Shown: positions 33,725 through 45,199, counted from the stretch's first letter. The stretch: DNA of 64,000 nt from Hyalangium versicolor (GCF_020103695.1 NZ_JAHXBF010000005.1:186001-250000); one strand, 5' to 3'. Numbers and translations: made by a program. Notes: generated from the letters alone by a model not told the origin.

Positions 33725-35278
33725 CTAGTTCCTTTCGGCCTGGTTGGCGTTGTGATCGTGGCCGTTGCGCATGAAGAAGTTGGCGCCCTTCTCCAGCAGC
33801 AGCCCCGTCAGCTCGCCCCGCTTCTCCCACAGGCGCATGGAGGCTCCGGGCAGCTTGCGCAGGTCCGCCGGCTGCAGATTGGCCGCGCGCCAGGTGAGCT
33901 GCTCCACGGCGTCGAAGAGCTTGCCGGCCATCTCGCGCGAGGACATGCGCGAGAGCGTGTCCAGCGTGAAGCTGTTGGGCTGGATGCCGTTGCCCACGGA
34001 GGTGGCAGCCCACTTCTCGGAGGCCTTGTTGGAGCGCACGCCGGTGCCCGGCCGGGCGATCTTCACCGGCTCGTACACGGTGGGGCGCGTCTCGGGGATC
34101 ACGTCCATGCGCCGGCCGATCTTCTCGAAGGTGTCCAGCACCCGGTCCAGCTGCGCGTCCGTGTGCGTGGCCATGAAGCTGGTGCGGATGAGCGCGTGGC
34201 CGGCCTCGACGGCCGGAGGAATCACGGGGTTGGCGAACACGCCCGCCTCGTGCAGGGCCTTCCAGAAGCGGAAGCACTTCACCTGGTCGCCGATGTGCAC
34301 CGGCACCACCGGCGTCACCGACACGCCCGTGTCGAAGCCCATGGCCCGGAAGCCGTTGTGCATCTTCTCGGCGATGTCCAGCAGGCGCGCGCGACGCTCC
34401 GGCTCGGACTCGATGATCTCCAAGGCCTTGAGCGCCGACGCGATGGAGGCCGGCGTCATGGACGCCGAGAAGATCACCGAGCGCGCCTTGTGACGAATGT
34501 AGTTGATGACCTCGAAGGGGCCCGCCAGCACGCCGCCCAGCGACGCGAAGCTCTTGGAGAACGTCCCCATCGTCAGGTCCGTCTCCGCCTCGAGCCCGAA
34601 GTACTCAGGTACGCCGCGGCCCTTCTCGCCCAGCACTCCCATGGAGTGGGCATCATCCGTCATCACCCGGGCGTTGTACTTCTTCGCCAGCTCGACGATG
34701 CGCGGCAGGTTGCAGATGTCTCCCTCCATGGAGAAGACACCGTCGGTGACGATGATCTTGCCCGCGTCGGGATCGGCCGCCGCGAGCAATTGCTCCAGGT
34801 GGTCCGTGTCGTTGTGACGAAACTTGCGCTCGGTGGCGAAGCCGAGGCGGATGCCGTCCACGAGCGAGGCGTGGTTCTGCCGATCGGTGAAGACGATGTC
34901 GTGCCGGCCCAGGATGGAGGAGAGCGCCAGGTTCGTCTGGAAGCCGGTGGAGATGACGAGCGCGGACTCGCGGTTGAGGAACTTCGCCAGCTTCGTCTCG
35001 AGTTCCTCGTGCAGCGCCAGGGTGCCGTTGAGCAGTCGCGAGCCGGAACAGGTGGTGCCGAACTTCTCGACCGCCTTGATGGCCGCTTCCTTCACGCGCG
35101 GATCCGCGGACAGGCCCAGGTAGTTGTTCGAGCCCACCATGATGACGCGGCGGCCTTCAATCTCGACCTCCGTCGCCCCGTGGGAGGCCTCGATGGACCG
35201 GAAGTACGGATACAGGCCCGTGGCCTTCGCGATGCGGTAGTCCTTCCAGTTACTGCACTTGTCGAAGACGTCGCTCAT
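33725..35278 (-). CDS. spt: serine palmitoyltransferase (with C-terminal extension)
   Basis: A 517-residue PLP enzyme of the alpha-oxoamine synthase group. It condenses L-serine with a fatty acyl-CoA to 3-ketosphinganine, the first sphingolipid step. Visible: NYLGLSADPRV, TTCSGSRLLNG (about 75-85), His136 stacking on PLP, TDDAHSMGVLGE (about 207-218) and Lys242 in TFSKSFASLGG, the PLP-binding Lys. AONS and KBL share these motifs; sphingolipid neighbours decide in favour of SPT. The family is about 400 residues; here about 110 extra residues (from about 405) end in a charged, His/Asn-rich tail. ATG 35278 has AAGGA ahead; a longer frame upstream is not preferred. Confidence 0.88.
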   Translation of the reverse strand: MSDVFDKCSNWKDYRIAKATGLYPYFRSIEASHGATEVEIEGRRVIMVGSNNYLGLSADPRVKEAAIKAVEKFGTTCSGSRLLNGTLALHEELETKLAKFLNRESALVISTGFQTNLALSSILGRHDIVFTDRQNHASLVDGIRLGFATERKFRHNDTDHLEQLLAAADPDAGKIIVTDGVFSMEGDICNLPRIVELAKKYNARVMTDDAHSMGVLGEKGRGVPEYFGLEAETDLTMGTFSKSFASLGGVLAGPFEVINYIRHKARSVIFSASMTPASIASALKALEIIESEPERRARLLDIAEKMHNGFRAMGFDTGVSVTPVVPVHIGDQVKCFRFWKALHEAGVFANPVIPPAVEAGHALIRTSFMATHTDAQLDRVLDTFEKIGRRMDVIPETRPTVYEPVKIARPGTGVRSNKASEKWAATSVGNGIQPNSFTLDTLSRMSSREMAGKLFDAVEQLTWRAANLQPADLRKLPGASMRLWEKRGELTGLLLEKGANFFMRNGHDHNANQAERN

Positions 35279-35684
35279 GGTGGTCCTTCTGTCTGCGTCG
35301 TGGGGATCCTGGAGCGGACTCGGGGCGCACATGGGGTTTCCAGATGCATCCCGGCCAGAGGCACCTGGTGCTGCGTGCGACCTCCTAGGGGCGACGCGGG
35401 GGCCGTGAATAAAGAGGCTTGCCAGGACTGTCAAGGCGCGAACCTTCGCGGGTATGGCAGCCGTGTCAGGGTATGGCCCATGGACATGAAGCTCGGAGCC
35501 CCTTACCAACACAACCCGTGAACTCGATCTTCCGAGGGAATCGAGTGTAAGTGCTGCGGTGTGGCTGGGGGGGGACTGGGGTCAGAAGCACCCAGGAAGG
35601 GCGTGAACACTGGATTTGTTGATGAGGCCCTGACAGATATGTGGCCGGAAGTTTGCTTTCGCCGGCCGGGCAAGGTGGAGCCAG
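35279..35684. other. 406-base divergent promoter region of the sphingolipid locus
   Basis: This separates the minus-strand spt operon from the plus-strand RND exporter gene. It includes the candidate spt promoter (35406-35434) and, on the plus strand, the GGTGGAG ribosome site for the exporter (about 35674-35680). No coding region with normal codon bias is seen. Shared control of both operons is plausible but not shown. Confidence 0.4.
35406..35434 (-). promoter_or_regulatory. sigma70-like promoter of the ceramide operon
   Basis: On the minus strand TTGACA (35429-35434) is a perfect -35 box, followed after 17 bases by TATTCA (35406-35411) as -10. Transcription would start near 35398, leaving a leader of about 120 bases before the spt start at 35278. 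The -35 box is perfect, but the -10 matches only in its first half. Confidence 0.5.
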
Positions 35685-38189
35685 GTGAACAATCTGAGGC
35701 AGCGGTGGTTCGAGCGGTTCATGCAGGCAGCCCTCAGGCGGCCGTGGTGGCTTCTGGCGTTGTTCACGCTGCTGGGGCTGGGCGGAGCGTTGCTGGCGTC
35801 ACGGCTGGAGTTCCGAGGCTCCTTCGTGGAGTTGCTGCCCGAGGGTGCGCGCGAGGTGCAGGATCTGACGCGCGTGTCGCAGAAGGCGGGCGGAGACGGG
35901 TACCTGGTGTTGCGAGCCCAGGGCGCCGCGCCCGAGCAACTGCGCGCCTATGCCCAGGAGCTGCAGGGCCGCCTCGAGAAGCTGCCGCAGATCCGCTACG
36001 TGGAACACCACTTCGACGTGGGTTTCTTTCTTCACAACGGCCTGCTGCTTCAGCCCGCCGAGCGCCTCCATGAGCTGTACACGGATCTCTCGGCGCGGGT
36101 GCGCTACGAGGAGCGGCAGGCCAACCCGTTCTACGTAGAGCTGGTGAAGACGCAGCAGGTGCCGCCCACCTTCGAGGAGATCGAGCACAAGTACCTGCCC
36201 GAGTCTCCGGTGCGTGAGGATCTGGCCTCGGCGGACGGCAAGGAAGTGTACCTCTTCATCAAGCCGGCCGGGACGGCAGCGGACCTGGACTTCGCGCGGA
36301 AGTTCGTGGACGACTCGAAGGCCATGGCCGTGGAGGTGGCCCAGCGCTATCCGGGCGTCGTGGTGGACGCGACGGGCAACTTCCAGAGCCGCATCGAAGA
36401 GGACGCGGTGATGCGGAGGGACCTGTCCAACGCGGGCCTCCTGTCCGCGGCGTTGGCGGTGGCGCTCATCCTCCTGGCCACGCGGCGCGTGTCGGCGCTG
36501 GCGGTGGTGGGCCTGCCGGTGATGGTGGGGGTGCTGCTCACGTTCGCGTTCGCGCAGGTGGCCATTGGCCACCTCAACGTGGTGACGGGCTTCCTGGTGG
36601 CGATCCTGATCGGTCTGGGCATCGAGTACGGCGTGCACCTGGCCATGCGCTATTGGGAGGAGCGGCAGCATCAGGATGTGCACGGTGCGCTCTCCGAGGC
36701 GGTGAGGGGCACGTTCGCCGGCGCGCTGACTTCGGCCATCACCAACGCGGCTGCGTTCCTCGTGCTGCTGCTGGCGCAGTTCCATGCGTTCCAGCAGTTC
36801 GGGTTGTTGGCCGGCATGGGCGTGATGCTGGCGGTGCTCGCCGCGTATGGAATGGGGCCGGCACTGCTGTCCATTGCCGAGCGCCTTCGGCCCTTCCGCC
36901 GCCAGACGGCGGGCGAGGCGTCGCCCGCGAGCGCTCCGCACTCCAGTCCTCGGGAGGGCATGGGGCCGCGCTGGCCTACGGGCTTGGTGGTGGGGGTCGC
37001 GCTGGCGGTGGTGGCCTTCGCGGGGTTCTCGGCCTTCATGGCGCCCCGGCTCGGCTTCGAGACGGACATGCGCAAGCTGAAGGGGGATTCGCCCTCCTCG
37101 CGCTTGGACGATCACATCACCGCGCAGCTCGGCACGCCGCTCAATCCCGCGATCCTCCTGGTGGACAACCTGGAGCAGGCCCGGACGGTGCGGCAGGTCA
37201 TCTCCGATGTCCAGGAGCGGCACGGCGCGGATTCCGTGTTCCTGCGCTCGGCGTCGCTCGTCGATTTGATCCCCACGGACGTGCAGCGCCGTCAGCAGGA
37301 ACTCGACAACATGAGAGTGCTGCTGGCCAAGCTACCCGATGAGTTCCTGGCCGATCCTCGCGTGAAGAGCTTCCAGGCGATGTTGGATGCGAAGCCCTAC
37401 GGGCTCGAGCAGTTGCCGGTCGAGGCTCGTCGGCGTTTCGAGGCGCTGGATGGCAAGGGGATGTTCCTGCTGCTGTTCCCGTCCGTGTCCAACTACGACA
37501 CGCGGGATCTGCACCGGTGGGCCACGCAGCTCGACGAGGTGGTGGAGGGGGCGCGGGCGAAGGGGATTGATCTGTCGGTGCTGGACAGCAACCGCATCGC
37601 GTCGCGCATCTTCTCGCTGGTGCGCGGGGACGGCCCGTTCATCCTGGCAGCGGCGGCGGTGGTGGTGTTCCTGGCCATCTTCGCCAGCCTGCGCAGCTTC
37701 AAGCGGGCGCTGCTCGTCGCGGGGCCGCTGTTCCTAGGCATGGTGTGCCTGGCCGGCGGCATGTATCTGTTCGACGTGCAGCTCAACTTCATCAACGCCG
37801 TGGTGCTGCCCAACCTGCTGGCCATCGCGGTGGACAACTCCGTGCACCTCTTCCATCGCTATGAAGAGGAGGGGCCGGGCTCGCTGGGCCATGTCGTGCG
37901 GCACACGGGCCTGGCGGCGGTGGTGGCCACGCTCTCCAACGCCGCGGGTTACGGCGCTCTGTTGGTGGCCAGCCATCAGGGATTGCGCTCAATTGGACAG
38001 ATTGCACTCCTGGGGGTCGTGTGCACCTTCCTGGGAACGACAGTGTTCTTCCCAGCGCTGCTAGCGTTGATCGAGCGTTGGAAGTTCCGCAAGGGAGCAG
38101 GGGCAGGAGAGGAAGCCGTGGTGCGGAGCCTGGACATTGGCGTGGAGAAAGAGCCCGCCTCGGAGTCTGTGGAACGGAAGACCGCATGA
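35685..38189 (+). CDS. RND/MMPL-family lipid exporter (HpnN-like)
   Basis: An 834-residue inner-membrane protein of the RND superfamily with about 12 membrane helices in two halves (helix 1 at about 20-40, groups at about 245-400 and 430-455, then about 655-820) and two large periplasmic loops (about 45-240 and 460-650). The intramembrane GLGIEYGVHLAMRYWEE and AVDNSVHLFHRYEEE motifs (Asp/Glu/His proton relay) are characteristic. HpnN-like members move hopanoids or other lipids to the outer membrane. GTG 35685 follows GGTGGAG. It sits divergent from the ceramide operon and overlaps the PAP2-family gene by four bases, so sphingolipid export is a plausible cargo. Confidence 0.88.
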   Translation: MNNLRQRWFERFMQAALRRPWWLLALFTLLGLGGALLASRLEFRGSFVELLPEGAREVQDLTRVSQKAGGDGYLVLRAQGAAPEQLRAYAQELQGRLEKLPQIRYVEHHFDVGFFLHNGLLLQPAERLHELYTDLSARVRYEERQANPFYVELVKTQQVPPTFEEIEHKYLPESPVREDLASADGKEVYLFIKPAGTAADLDFARKFVDDSKAMAVEVAQRYPGVVVDATGNFQSRIEEDAVMRRDLSNAGLLSAALAVALILLATRRVSALAVVGLPVMVGVLLTFAFAQVAIGHLNVVTGFLVAILIGLGIEYGVHLAMRYWEERQHQDVHGALSEAVRGTFAGALTSAITNAAAFLVLLLAQFHAFQQFGLLAGMGVMLAVLAAYGMGPALLSIAERLRPFRRQTAGEASPASAPHSSPREGMGPRWPTGLVVGVALAVVAFAGFSAFMAPRLGFETDMRKLKGDSPSSRLDDHITAQLGTPLNPAILLVDNLEQARTVRQVISDVQERHGADSVFLRSASLVDLIPTDVQRRQQELDNMRVLLAKLPDEFLADPRVKSFQAMLDAKPYGLEQLPVEARRRFEALDGKGMFLLLFPSVSNYDTRDLHRWATQLDEVVEGARAKGIDLSVLDSNRIASRIFSLVRGDGPFILAAAAVVVFLAIFASLRSFKRALLVAGPLFLGMVCLAGGMYLFDVQLNFINAVVLPNLLAIAVDNSVHLFHRYEEEGPGSLGHVVRHTGLAAVVATLSNAAGYGALLVASHQGLRSIGQIALLGVVCTFLGTTVFFPALLALIERWKFRKGAGAGEEAVVRSLDIGVEKEPASESVERKTA

Positions 38190-39142
38190 GTCCCTGGTCC
38201 ATCGAGAGCTTGAGGTTGCTCGACGGTCGACGGAAGGTGCGTCTCAAGGCCGTGGACATCGTCATTGTCTTTGCCTGCTCGCTCGCCGCCCTGGCGCTCG
38301 TGGGGCCGGCGCGCTGGGCGCCTGGGGCGACGCAGTCCGCGATGGGCTTCACCTTGTTCGCCATGGGGCCGCTGGTGCTCCGGACGTTGGAGGAGGCCTG
38401 GCCTCGAAGGCGGCTGCTGCGCTGGGTGAGTGACTTCTGGCTGCTGCCGGTGATCATGATCGGCCACGAACTGCTCAACCCGCTCGTGGATGCTTTCTCC
38501 CCGGTGCTGAGGGACGCCCAGCTTGCGATGCTGGATGAGCGGTTGTTCGGTCTCCAGGTCTCGGTGCTGGTCTCGAACGCGGTGCCCCCCTGGCTGATGG
38601 ACGTGCTGATGGTCTGCTACTACGGCCACTTCGTCTGGGGGCTGGTATTGGGGGTGGTGCTGTACCTCCACAAGCGCATCGCCGCGTTCGATGAGTTCCT
38701 GACGGCGCTCAGCCTGTTCTTCGCGCTGGGCTACGCGGCTTACATCGTGGTGCCGGCCATCGGTCCTCGGTTCTTCCTGTTGGACGCGTTCCCCGGGCAG
38801 CTCACGGGCGTCATCACGACCTCGTTCCTGGACTCGCTGATGCGCACGCCCGTCTTCGTCCGGGACTGCTTCCCCTCGGGTCACACGGGCGCCACGCTCG
38901 TGGTGCTCTTCTATTCGTTCCGGTTCTCGCGACGCGTGTTCTGGGTCATGTTGGGCCCGGGCGTTGGGCTCATCGTGGCGACGTTGGCGGGGCGCTTCCA
39001 CTACGCCACGGACCTGGTGGCCGTACTGCCCCTGGTGGTGTTCGTCGTCGGGGTCTCCATGGCCTTCTCCCGGGTGGGAAGCCGCCGCCGAGGCTTTGCG
39101 ACCGAGCGTTCCGTGCCCATGGACGCTATCGTGCGCCCCTAG
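38186..39142 (+). CDS. PAP2_3/AUR1-like membrane lipid phosphotransferase
   Basis: A 318-residue membrane protein with six to seven hydrophobic segments. The active-site series of the PAP2 superfamily is present: GPRFF (Arg195 region), CFPSGHTG (His233) and GRFHYATDLVAV (His272, Asp276). The PSGHTG and HYATD spacing fits the inositol-phosphotransferase group that includes AUR1, which puts a phospho-head group on ceramide, better than simple phosphatases. The ATG overlaps the exporter stop (ATGA). Being next to spt, bcerS and cerR, it is a candidate for making a phosphosphingolipid, though phosphatase activity is equally compatible. Confidence 0.75.
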   Translation: MSPWSIESLRLLDGRRKVRLKAVDIVIVFACSLAALALVGPARWAPGATQSAMGFTLFAMGPLVLRTLEEAWPRRRLLRWVSDFWLLPVIMIGHELLNPLVDAFSPVLRDAQLAMLDERLFGLQVSVLVSNAVPPWLMDVLMVCYYGHFVWGLVLGVVLYLHKRIAAFDEFLTALSLFFALGYAAYIVVPAIGPRFFLLDAFPGQLTGVITTSFLDSLMRTPVFVRDCFPSGHTGATLVVLFYSFRFSRRVFWVMLGPGVGLIVATLAGRFHYATDLVAVLPLVVFVVGVSMAFSRVGSRRRGFATERSVPMDAIVRP

Positions 39143-39187
39143 CGCGCTGGCAGAGCTGTTGAATCGCCGGCCGCCAGGAGCCTCACG

Positions 39188-40381
39188 ATGAGCCGGCCAC
39201 ATGCCGCGGAACGCGTCTCTCGCTTCGGCACCACCGTCTTCTCCGAGTTCAGCGCGCTCGCGCAGAAGCACGGCGCGGTGAATCTGGGGCAGGGCTTCCC
39301 GGACTTTGACGGGCCCGACGTGGTGAAGGAGGCCGCGCAGCGCGCGATCCGCGACGGCGTCAACCAGTATGCCATGGGCATGGGCTCCAAGGAGCTGCGC
39401 CAGGCCATCGCCGATCATGCGGCGCGCTTCCATGGCCAGAAGGTGGACCCGGACACCATGGTCACCGTGACCAGCGGAGCCACCGAGGCCATCCTGGACG
39501 TGATCCTCGGGCTGGTGGATCCGGGCGACGAGGTGATCTCCTTCGAGCCCTTCTACGACTCGTACGACGCGAACATCACCTTCGTGGGAGCCAAGGCCCG
39601 CTACGTGCCGCTGCGCGCCCCGGACGCGAACCATCCGGAGTGGTGGATCGATTGGGCGGAGTTGGAGGCGGCCTTCAGTCCTCGGACTCGGCTGCTCATC
39701 GTCAACACTCCGCAGAACCCCACGGGCAAGGTGTTCACCCGAGAGGAGTTGGAACGCATCGGAGAGCTGTGCACGAGACACGACGTGCGAGTGCTCTCGG
39801 ACGAGGTGTACGAGCACATCGTCTTCGCTCCAGCCCGCCATGTGCGGCCCGCCACCATTCCCTCGCTGGCGGATCGGACCGTGACGGTGAGCAGCATGGG
39901 CAAGACGTTCAGCCTCACGGGGTGGAAGATCGGCTGGGTGATCGCGCCGCCGCCGCTGCGTGACGCGGTGCAGCGGGCTCACCAGTTCGTGACCTTCGCC
40001 ACGGCCTCACCGCTGCAGGCCGCAACCGCTGCTGCATTGCGTCTTCCGGACAGCTACTTCGAGGAACTGGCGGCAGGCTACCTGGCGCGGCGCGAGAAAC
40101 TGCTGCGCGGCCTGAGGGAAGCAGGCCTGCCCGCGCACGCTCCCGAGGGGAGCTACTTCATCCTCGCGGACATTTCCCACCTGGGTTTTCCGGACGACGT
40201 GGCCTTCTGCCGGCACCTTGTGACGCAGGTGGGGGTGGCGGCCATTCCGCCCAGCGTCTTCTATTCGCCGGAGCACAAGCACCTGGGCCAGGGCCTCGCG
40301 CGCTTCGCCTTCTGCAAGACGGACGGAGTGCTGGACGAAGGGGTTCGCCGCCTGCGTGATGGGCTCTCGAAGCCTCGCTGA
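39188..40381 (+). CDS. class I aminotransferase (methionine/kynurenine aminotransferase-like)
   Basis: A 397-residue PLP enzyme. [12 protein letters not shown] (about 32-43), [11 protein letters not shown] (about 173-183), LSDEVYEHI and the PLP-lysine site [13 protein letters not shown] (Lys239) are typical of the fold-type I subgroup with YbdL and kynurenine-oxoglutarate transaminases (methionine-preferring). The reaction transfers the amino group to a 2-oxo acid; substrate unproven. Preceded by 45 bases after the lipid-phosphotransferase stop and possibly in its transcript. It differs from the SPT-type aminotransferase at 33.7 kb and has no obvious link to lipids. Confidence 0.87.
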   Translation: MSRPHAAERVSRFGTTVFSEFSALAQKHGAVNLGQGFPDFDGPDVVKEAAQRAIRDGVNQYAMGMGSKELRQAIADHAARFHGQKVDPDTMVTVTSGATEAILDVILGLVDPGDEVISFEPFYDSYDANITFVGAKARYVPLRAPDANHPEWWIDWAELEAAFSPRTRLLIVNTPQNPTGKVFTREELERIGELCTRHDVRVLSDEVYEHIVFAPARHVRPATIPSLADRTVTVSSMGKTFSLTGWKIGWVIAPPPLRDAVQRAHQFVTFATASPLQAATAAALRLPDSYFEELAAGYLARREKLLRGLREAGLPAHAPEGSYFILADISHLGFPDDVAFCRHLVTQVGVAAIPPSVFYSPEHKHLGQGLARFAFCKTDGVLDEGVRRLRDGLSKPR

Positions 40382-40437
40382 CAGCATGACCGGGCGCGTC
40401 TTGCGACCCCTGGATGCGGGTGCTACATCCCCGCGCC

Positions 40438-42309
<1,872 letters not shown>

Positions 42310-42366
42310 ACAAGAGCGGGGCGGAAAAGGATGGTGGGGTGTCTGGTCGCGTCCTAGCGTAGGGCG

Positions 42367-43380
42367 ATGCGCCCCATTCTCCTGGTCGCCGCACTCCTCC
42401 TGGTTACCTCCGGGTGTGCCACGACGTCATCCGCGTCCGGCACTCCTGGCAGCACCGTAGGACTCGATCCGGAGCTGCACGGCTACCCGTATCCGTTCAC
42501 CGCTCACGAGTTCACTTTCGAGTCGCAGCGGCAGCAACTCCGCATGGCCTACATGGACGAGCGGCCCGCCGATTGGAAGGGGCGCACCGTGCTCCTGCTC
42601 CACGGCAAGAACTTCTCCGGGGCCTACTGGGAGCCCACCATGCGGGCGCTCCTGGCCCGTGGCTACCGCGTCGTCGTCCCCGACCAGATCGGCTTCGGCA
42701 AGTCGACCAAGCCTGCCGCCTACCAGTTCTCGTTCGCCCAACTGGCCACGAACACCCGCGCGCTGCTCGGCTCGCTCGGCATCGAGCGAGTCACCGTGGT
42801 GGGGCACTCCATGGGCGGCATGCTCGCGGCGCGCTTCGCCCTCCTATACCCAGAGCAGACCGAGAAGCTCGCGCTCGTGAACCCCATCGGCCTGGAGGAC
42901 TATGGCGCGCTCGTCGCCTACCGCAGCATCGATGAGTCGTACCGCCAGGAACTCGCAGCCACCCCTGAGAGCCTGCGCGAGTACCAACGCCAGAGCTACT
43001 ACGGCGGTGAGTGGAAGCCCGAGTACGACCGCCTGCTCGAGATCCAGGCCGGATGGACCCGGCATCCGGACTACTCGCGCGTCGCATGGTGCTCGGCGCT
43101 CACCTCGGACATGGTCTTCACCCAGCCGGTGGTCCACGATCTGCCCCGGCTCCGCGTCCCCACGCTCCTCATCATCGGCCAGCGGGACCGGACCGCGCTC
43201 GGCAAGGCCTGGGCAAAGCCCGAAGTCGCAGCCACCATGGGCGACTACCCGAAACTCGGCCGCCAGACTGCTGACGCCATTCCCGGCGCCAGGCTCGTCG
43301 AGATTCCCGGCGTCGGACACCTGCCTCAAGTCGAGGACTTCGATCGCTACATCGAAGCGCTCGGCGGCTTCCTCGAATGA
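42367..43380 (+). CDS. alpha/beta-hydrolase lipoprotein
   Basis: A 337-residue envelope lipoprotein (lipobox VTSGC, Cys17). The hydrolase fold begins near 70: LLLHGKNFSGAYW (oxyanion hole), GHSMGG with nucleophile Ser148, and the catalytic His in GVGHLPQ (about residue 318); an acid residue follows the RDRTALG strand. Substrate unknown: esterase, lipase, thioesterase or dehalogenase-like hydrolase are all compatible. It lies between the mutase large subunit and a Uma2 gene, 57 bases after the former. Confidence 0.85.
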   Translation: MRPILLVAALLLVTSGCATTSSASGTPGSTVGLDPELHGYPYPFTAHEFTFESQRQQLRMAYMDERPADWKGRTVLLLHGKNFSGAYWEPTMRALLARGYRVVVPDQIGFGKSTKPAAYQFSFAQLATNTRALLGSLGIERVTVVGHSMGGMLAARFALLYPEQTEKLALVNPIGLEDYGALVAYRSIDESYRQELAATPESLREYQRQSYYGGEWKPEYDRLLEIQAGWTRHPDYSRVAWCSALTSDMVFTQPVVHDLPRLRVPTLLIIGQRDRTALGKAWAKPEVAATMGDYPKLGRQTADAIPGARLVEIPGVGHLPQVEDFDRYIEALGGFLE

Positions 43381-43465
43381 CTTCCGGTGCCGGGACGACG
43401 GATGCCCTGGTAAATAGGATGCGGGTAGAGTAACCTCACAGGTCATTTCGTGAGGAGGGTGGTGG

Positions 43466-44053
43466 ATGGGGAAGGACGATCGAAAGAAGCCCGCATCATA
43501 CGAGGACATCGAAGCACTGCCGGTCGGGTGGGTCGGCGAAATCATCAGCGACGAGCTCTACGCCTCGCCGCGGCCCGCCTTCCGCCACCTCCATGTGGCC
43601 AGTCGCCTGGGCGCACTCCTGATTCCGCCGTTCGATCTGGCCCGCGGCGGCCCCGGCGGGTGGTGCTTCATGGACGAGCCGGAACTCCACTTCCGATCCA
43701 ATGTCGTCGTCCCGGATCTCGCCGGGTGGCGCAGGGAACGCATGCCGGAACCTCCGGATGTCCCTTGGGTGACGCTCGCTCCTGATTGGGTCTGCGAGGT
43801 GCTGTCCCCCTCCACCTCCTTCATGGACCGCTCATGCAAGATGCCCCTGTACCGCCACGAGGGTGTCGGGCACGCGTGGCTCATTGACCCACTGCGCTTC
43901 ACCCTCGAGGTCTACCGCAGCAAGAAGCGCGGATGGGCCCAGGTGGGAATCTACGAAGGCGGCGACATCGTCCACGCGGAGCCGTTTGACGCCATCCCCC
44001 TGGAACTGGCACTGCTGTGGATGCCGCCTCGCACTCGCGCGGCCCATCCCTAA
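43466..44053 (+). CDS. Uma2-family (DUF820) putative endonuclease
   Basis: A 195-residue protein of the Uma2 group, which has a PD-(D/E)XK restriction-like nuclease fold. YEDIEALP at the start, VVPDLAGWRRE (catalytic Asp region, about 83-93) and WVCEVLSPST (catalytic Glu, about 110-119) are the hallmark motifs, and an MPLYRHEGVGHAWLIDP stretch completes the fold. The biological role of Uma2 proteins is not established. It has a strong RBS (GAGGAGGGTGG) and its end overlaps the region where a methyltransferase start is possible. Confidence 0.85.
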   Translation: MGKDDRKKPASYEDIEALPVGWVGEIISDELYASPRPAFRHLHVASRLGALLIPPFDLARGGPGGWCFMDEPELHFRSNVVVPDLAGWRRERMPEPPDVPWVTLAPDWVCEVLSPSTSFMDRSCKMPLYRHEGVGHAWLIDPLRFTLEVYRSKKRGWAQVGIYEGGDIVHAEPFDAIPLELALLWMPPRTRAAHP

Positions 44054-44073
44054 GCTGTCGCCAGGGGCCCTTC

Positions 44074-44802
44074 TTGAGCTTCTTCGGTGAGCTGTACCTG
44101 CGCAGCACCCAGCCCTTTCTCTCGCCCGACGTCACCGCTCGCGAGGTCGCCTACCTGGAGCGGTGCTTCACCAGGGTGCCGCTCCCTGGCCCGGTGGTGG
44201 ATCTCGGCTGCGGACACGGGCGCCATGCCTCCGCGCTCAACAGCTCCGGAGCCCTGAAGGGCAGGGTGGTGGGGCTGGAGCTGGATGCCTACTCCCTGGC
44301 CCACCGTCTGCCCGGCTTCACCGCCATCCGCGGCGATCTGCGCTCCCTCCCGTTCCAGTCCGGCTCCCTGGCCGGCGCCTATGCCTGGTACTCCACACTC
44401 TTCGCCTTCTCGGAGACGGAGCACCGCGTCATTCTCCGCGAGATCGCCCGCTGCCTCCGGCCTGGCGCTCTGCTCGTCTTTCAGTCCGTCCCCTACGAAC
44501 GCCTCCGCCAGCAGCCCGGCGCTTCCTTCCAGGGCACGCTCCCTGATGGCAGCCTGCTGCACGAAGAAAGCGTTTTCGATCCCGACACCGGCGTGGACCA
44601 CGGGCGAAGGCGCCTCACACTTGCAGATGGGCGCGTTCTTTCGGGTGTTTACAGCATCCGTTACTATCCTCTTGCAGAACTCGCTCAACTGTTGGAAGCG
44701 ACGGGCCTCACGACGCGTTGGGTGCACGGCAGCCTGCAGGGTGAGCCGCTATCTTCCACCTCGACGGACCTCATTGTTGGAGCTGAGCTGCGACATGGCT
44801 GA
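44074..44802 (+). CDS. SAM-dependent class I methyltransferase
   Basis: A methyltransferase of about 242 residues (TTG 44074, AGGGG ahead) or 261 residues if GTG 44017, inside the Uma2 gene, is used. The SAM-binding motif [12 protein letters not shown] is followed by the [11 protein letters not shown] acidic loop and a later [13 protein letters not shown] strand. Substrate is unknown: small-molecule, quinone-type and other targets are possible. Its end overlaps the B12-binding subunit by eight bases, so it is within a tightly packed cluster with acyl-CoA enzymes, which does not by itself reveal the substrate. Confidence 0.78.
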   Translation: MSFFGELYLRSTQPFLSPDVTAREVAYLERCFTRVPLPGPVVDLGCGHGRHASALNSSGALKGRVVGLELDAYSLAHRLPGFTAIRGDLRSLPFQSGSLAGAYAWYSTLFAFSETEHRVILREIARCLRPGALLVFQSVPYERLRQQPGASFQGTLPDGSLLHEESVFDPDTGVDHGRRRLTLADGRVLSGVYSIRYYPLAELAQLLEATGLTTRWVHGSLQGEPLSSTSTDLIVGAELRHG

Positions 44803-45199
44803 GAGGAAGCTGCGTATTCTGGTGGCCAAGCCCGGTCTGGATGGGCACGACCGCGGTGCGAAGATCATCGCCCGGGCCTTGCGCGATGCGGGAATGGAGG
44901 TCATCTACACAGGGCTGCATCAGACGCCCGAGATGATCGTCAACGCCGCCATCCAGGAGGACGTCGACGCGATCGGCATGTCCATCATGTCCGGCGCGCA
45001 CATGACGCTCCTGCCCGCAGTCATGGACCTGCTGAAACAAAGCAGGGCCGAGGACATCCGAGTCTTTGGGGGCGGGATCATCCCAGACGACGACATTCCT
45101 AAACTCAAGGGCTTGGGGGTGACCGAAGTCTTTACCCCGGGAAGCTCGACGCAGGACATCGTCCAGTGGATTCGAACCAACATTCCAGCACGCGCCTAG
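44795..45199 (+). CDS. B12-binding small subunit of acyl-CoA mutase
   Basis: A 134-residue stand-alone cobalamin-binding domain. Motifs: [15 protein letters not shown] with the DxHxxG signature (Asp16, His18, Gly21), where the His is the lower axial ligand to cobalt; [12 protein letters not shown] (the SxL-type region) and [11 protein letters not shown] (the GG motif). It is the partner of the large subunit encoded at 40.4 kb, as IcmB is to IcmA. The start ATG 44795 overlaps the methyltransferase stop. Small size and lack of barrel domain exclude a complete mutase. Confidence 0.9.
   Translation: MAERKLRILVAKPGLDGHDRGAKIIARALRDAGMEVIYTGLHQTPEMIVNAAIQEDVDAIGMSIMSGAHMTLLPAVMDLLKQSRAEDIRVFGGGIIPDDDIPKLKGLGVTEVFTPGSSTQDIVQWIRTNIPARA

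Noticed and set aside
37976..39982. A 668-codon minus-strand frame across exporter end, PAP2 gene and aminotransferase.
   Set aside because: His/Arg/Gln-rich translation with no domain; the plus-strand genes there have full catalytic motifs and coupled starts.
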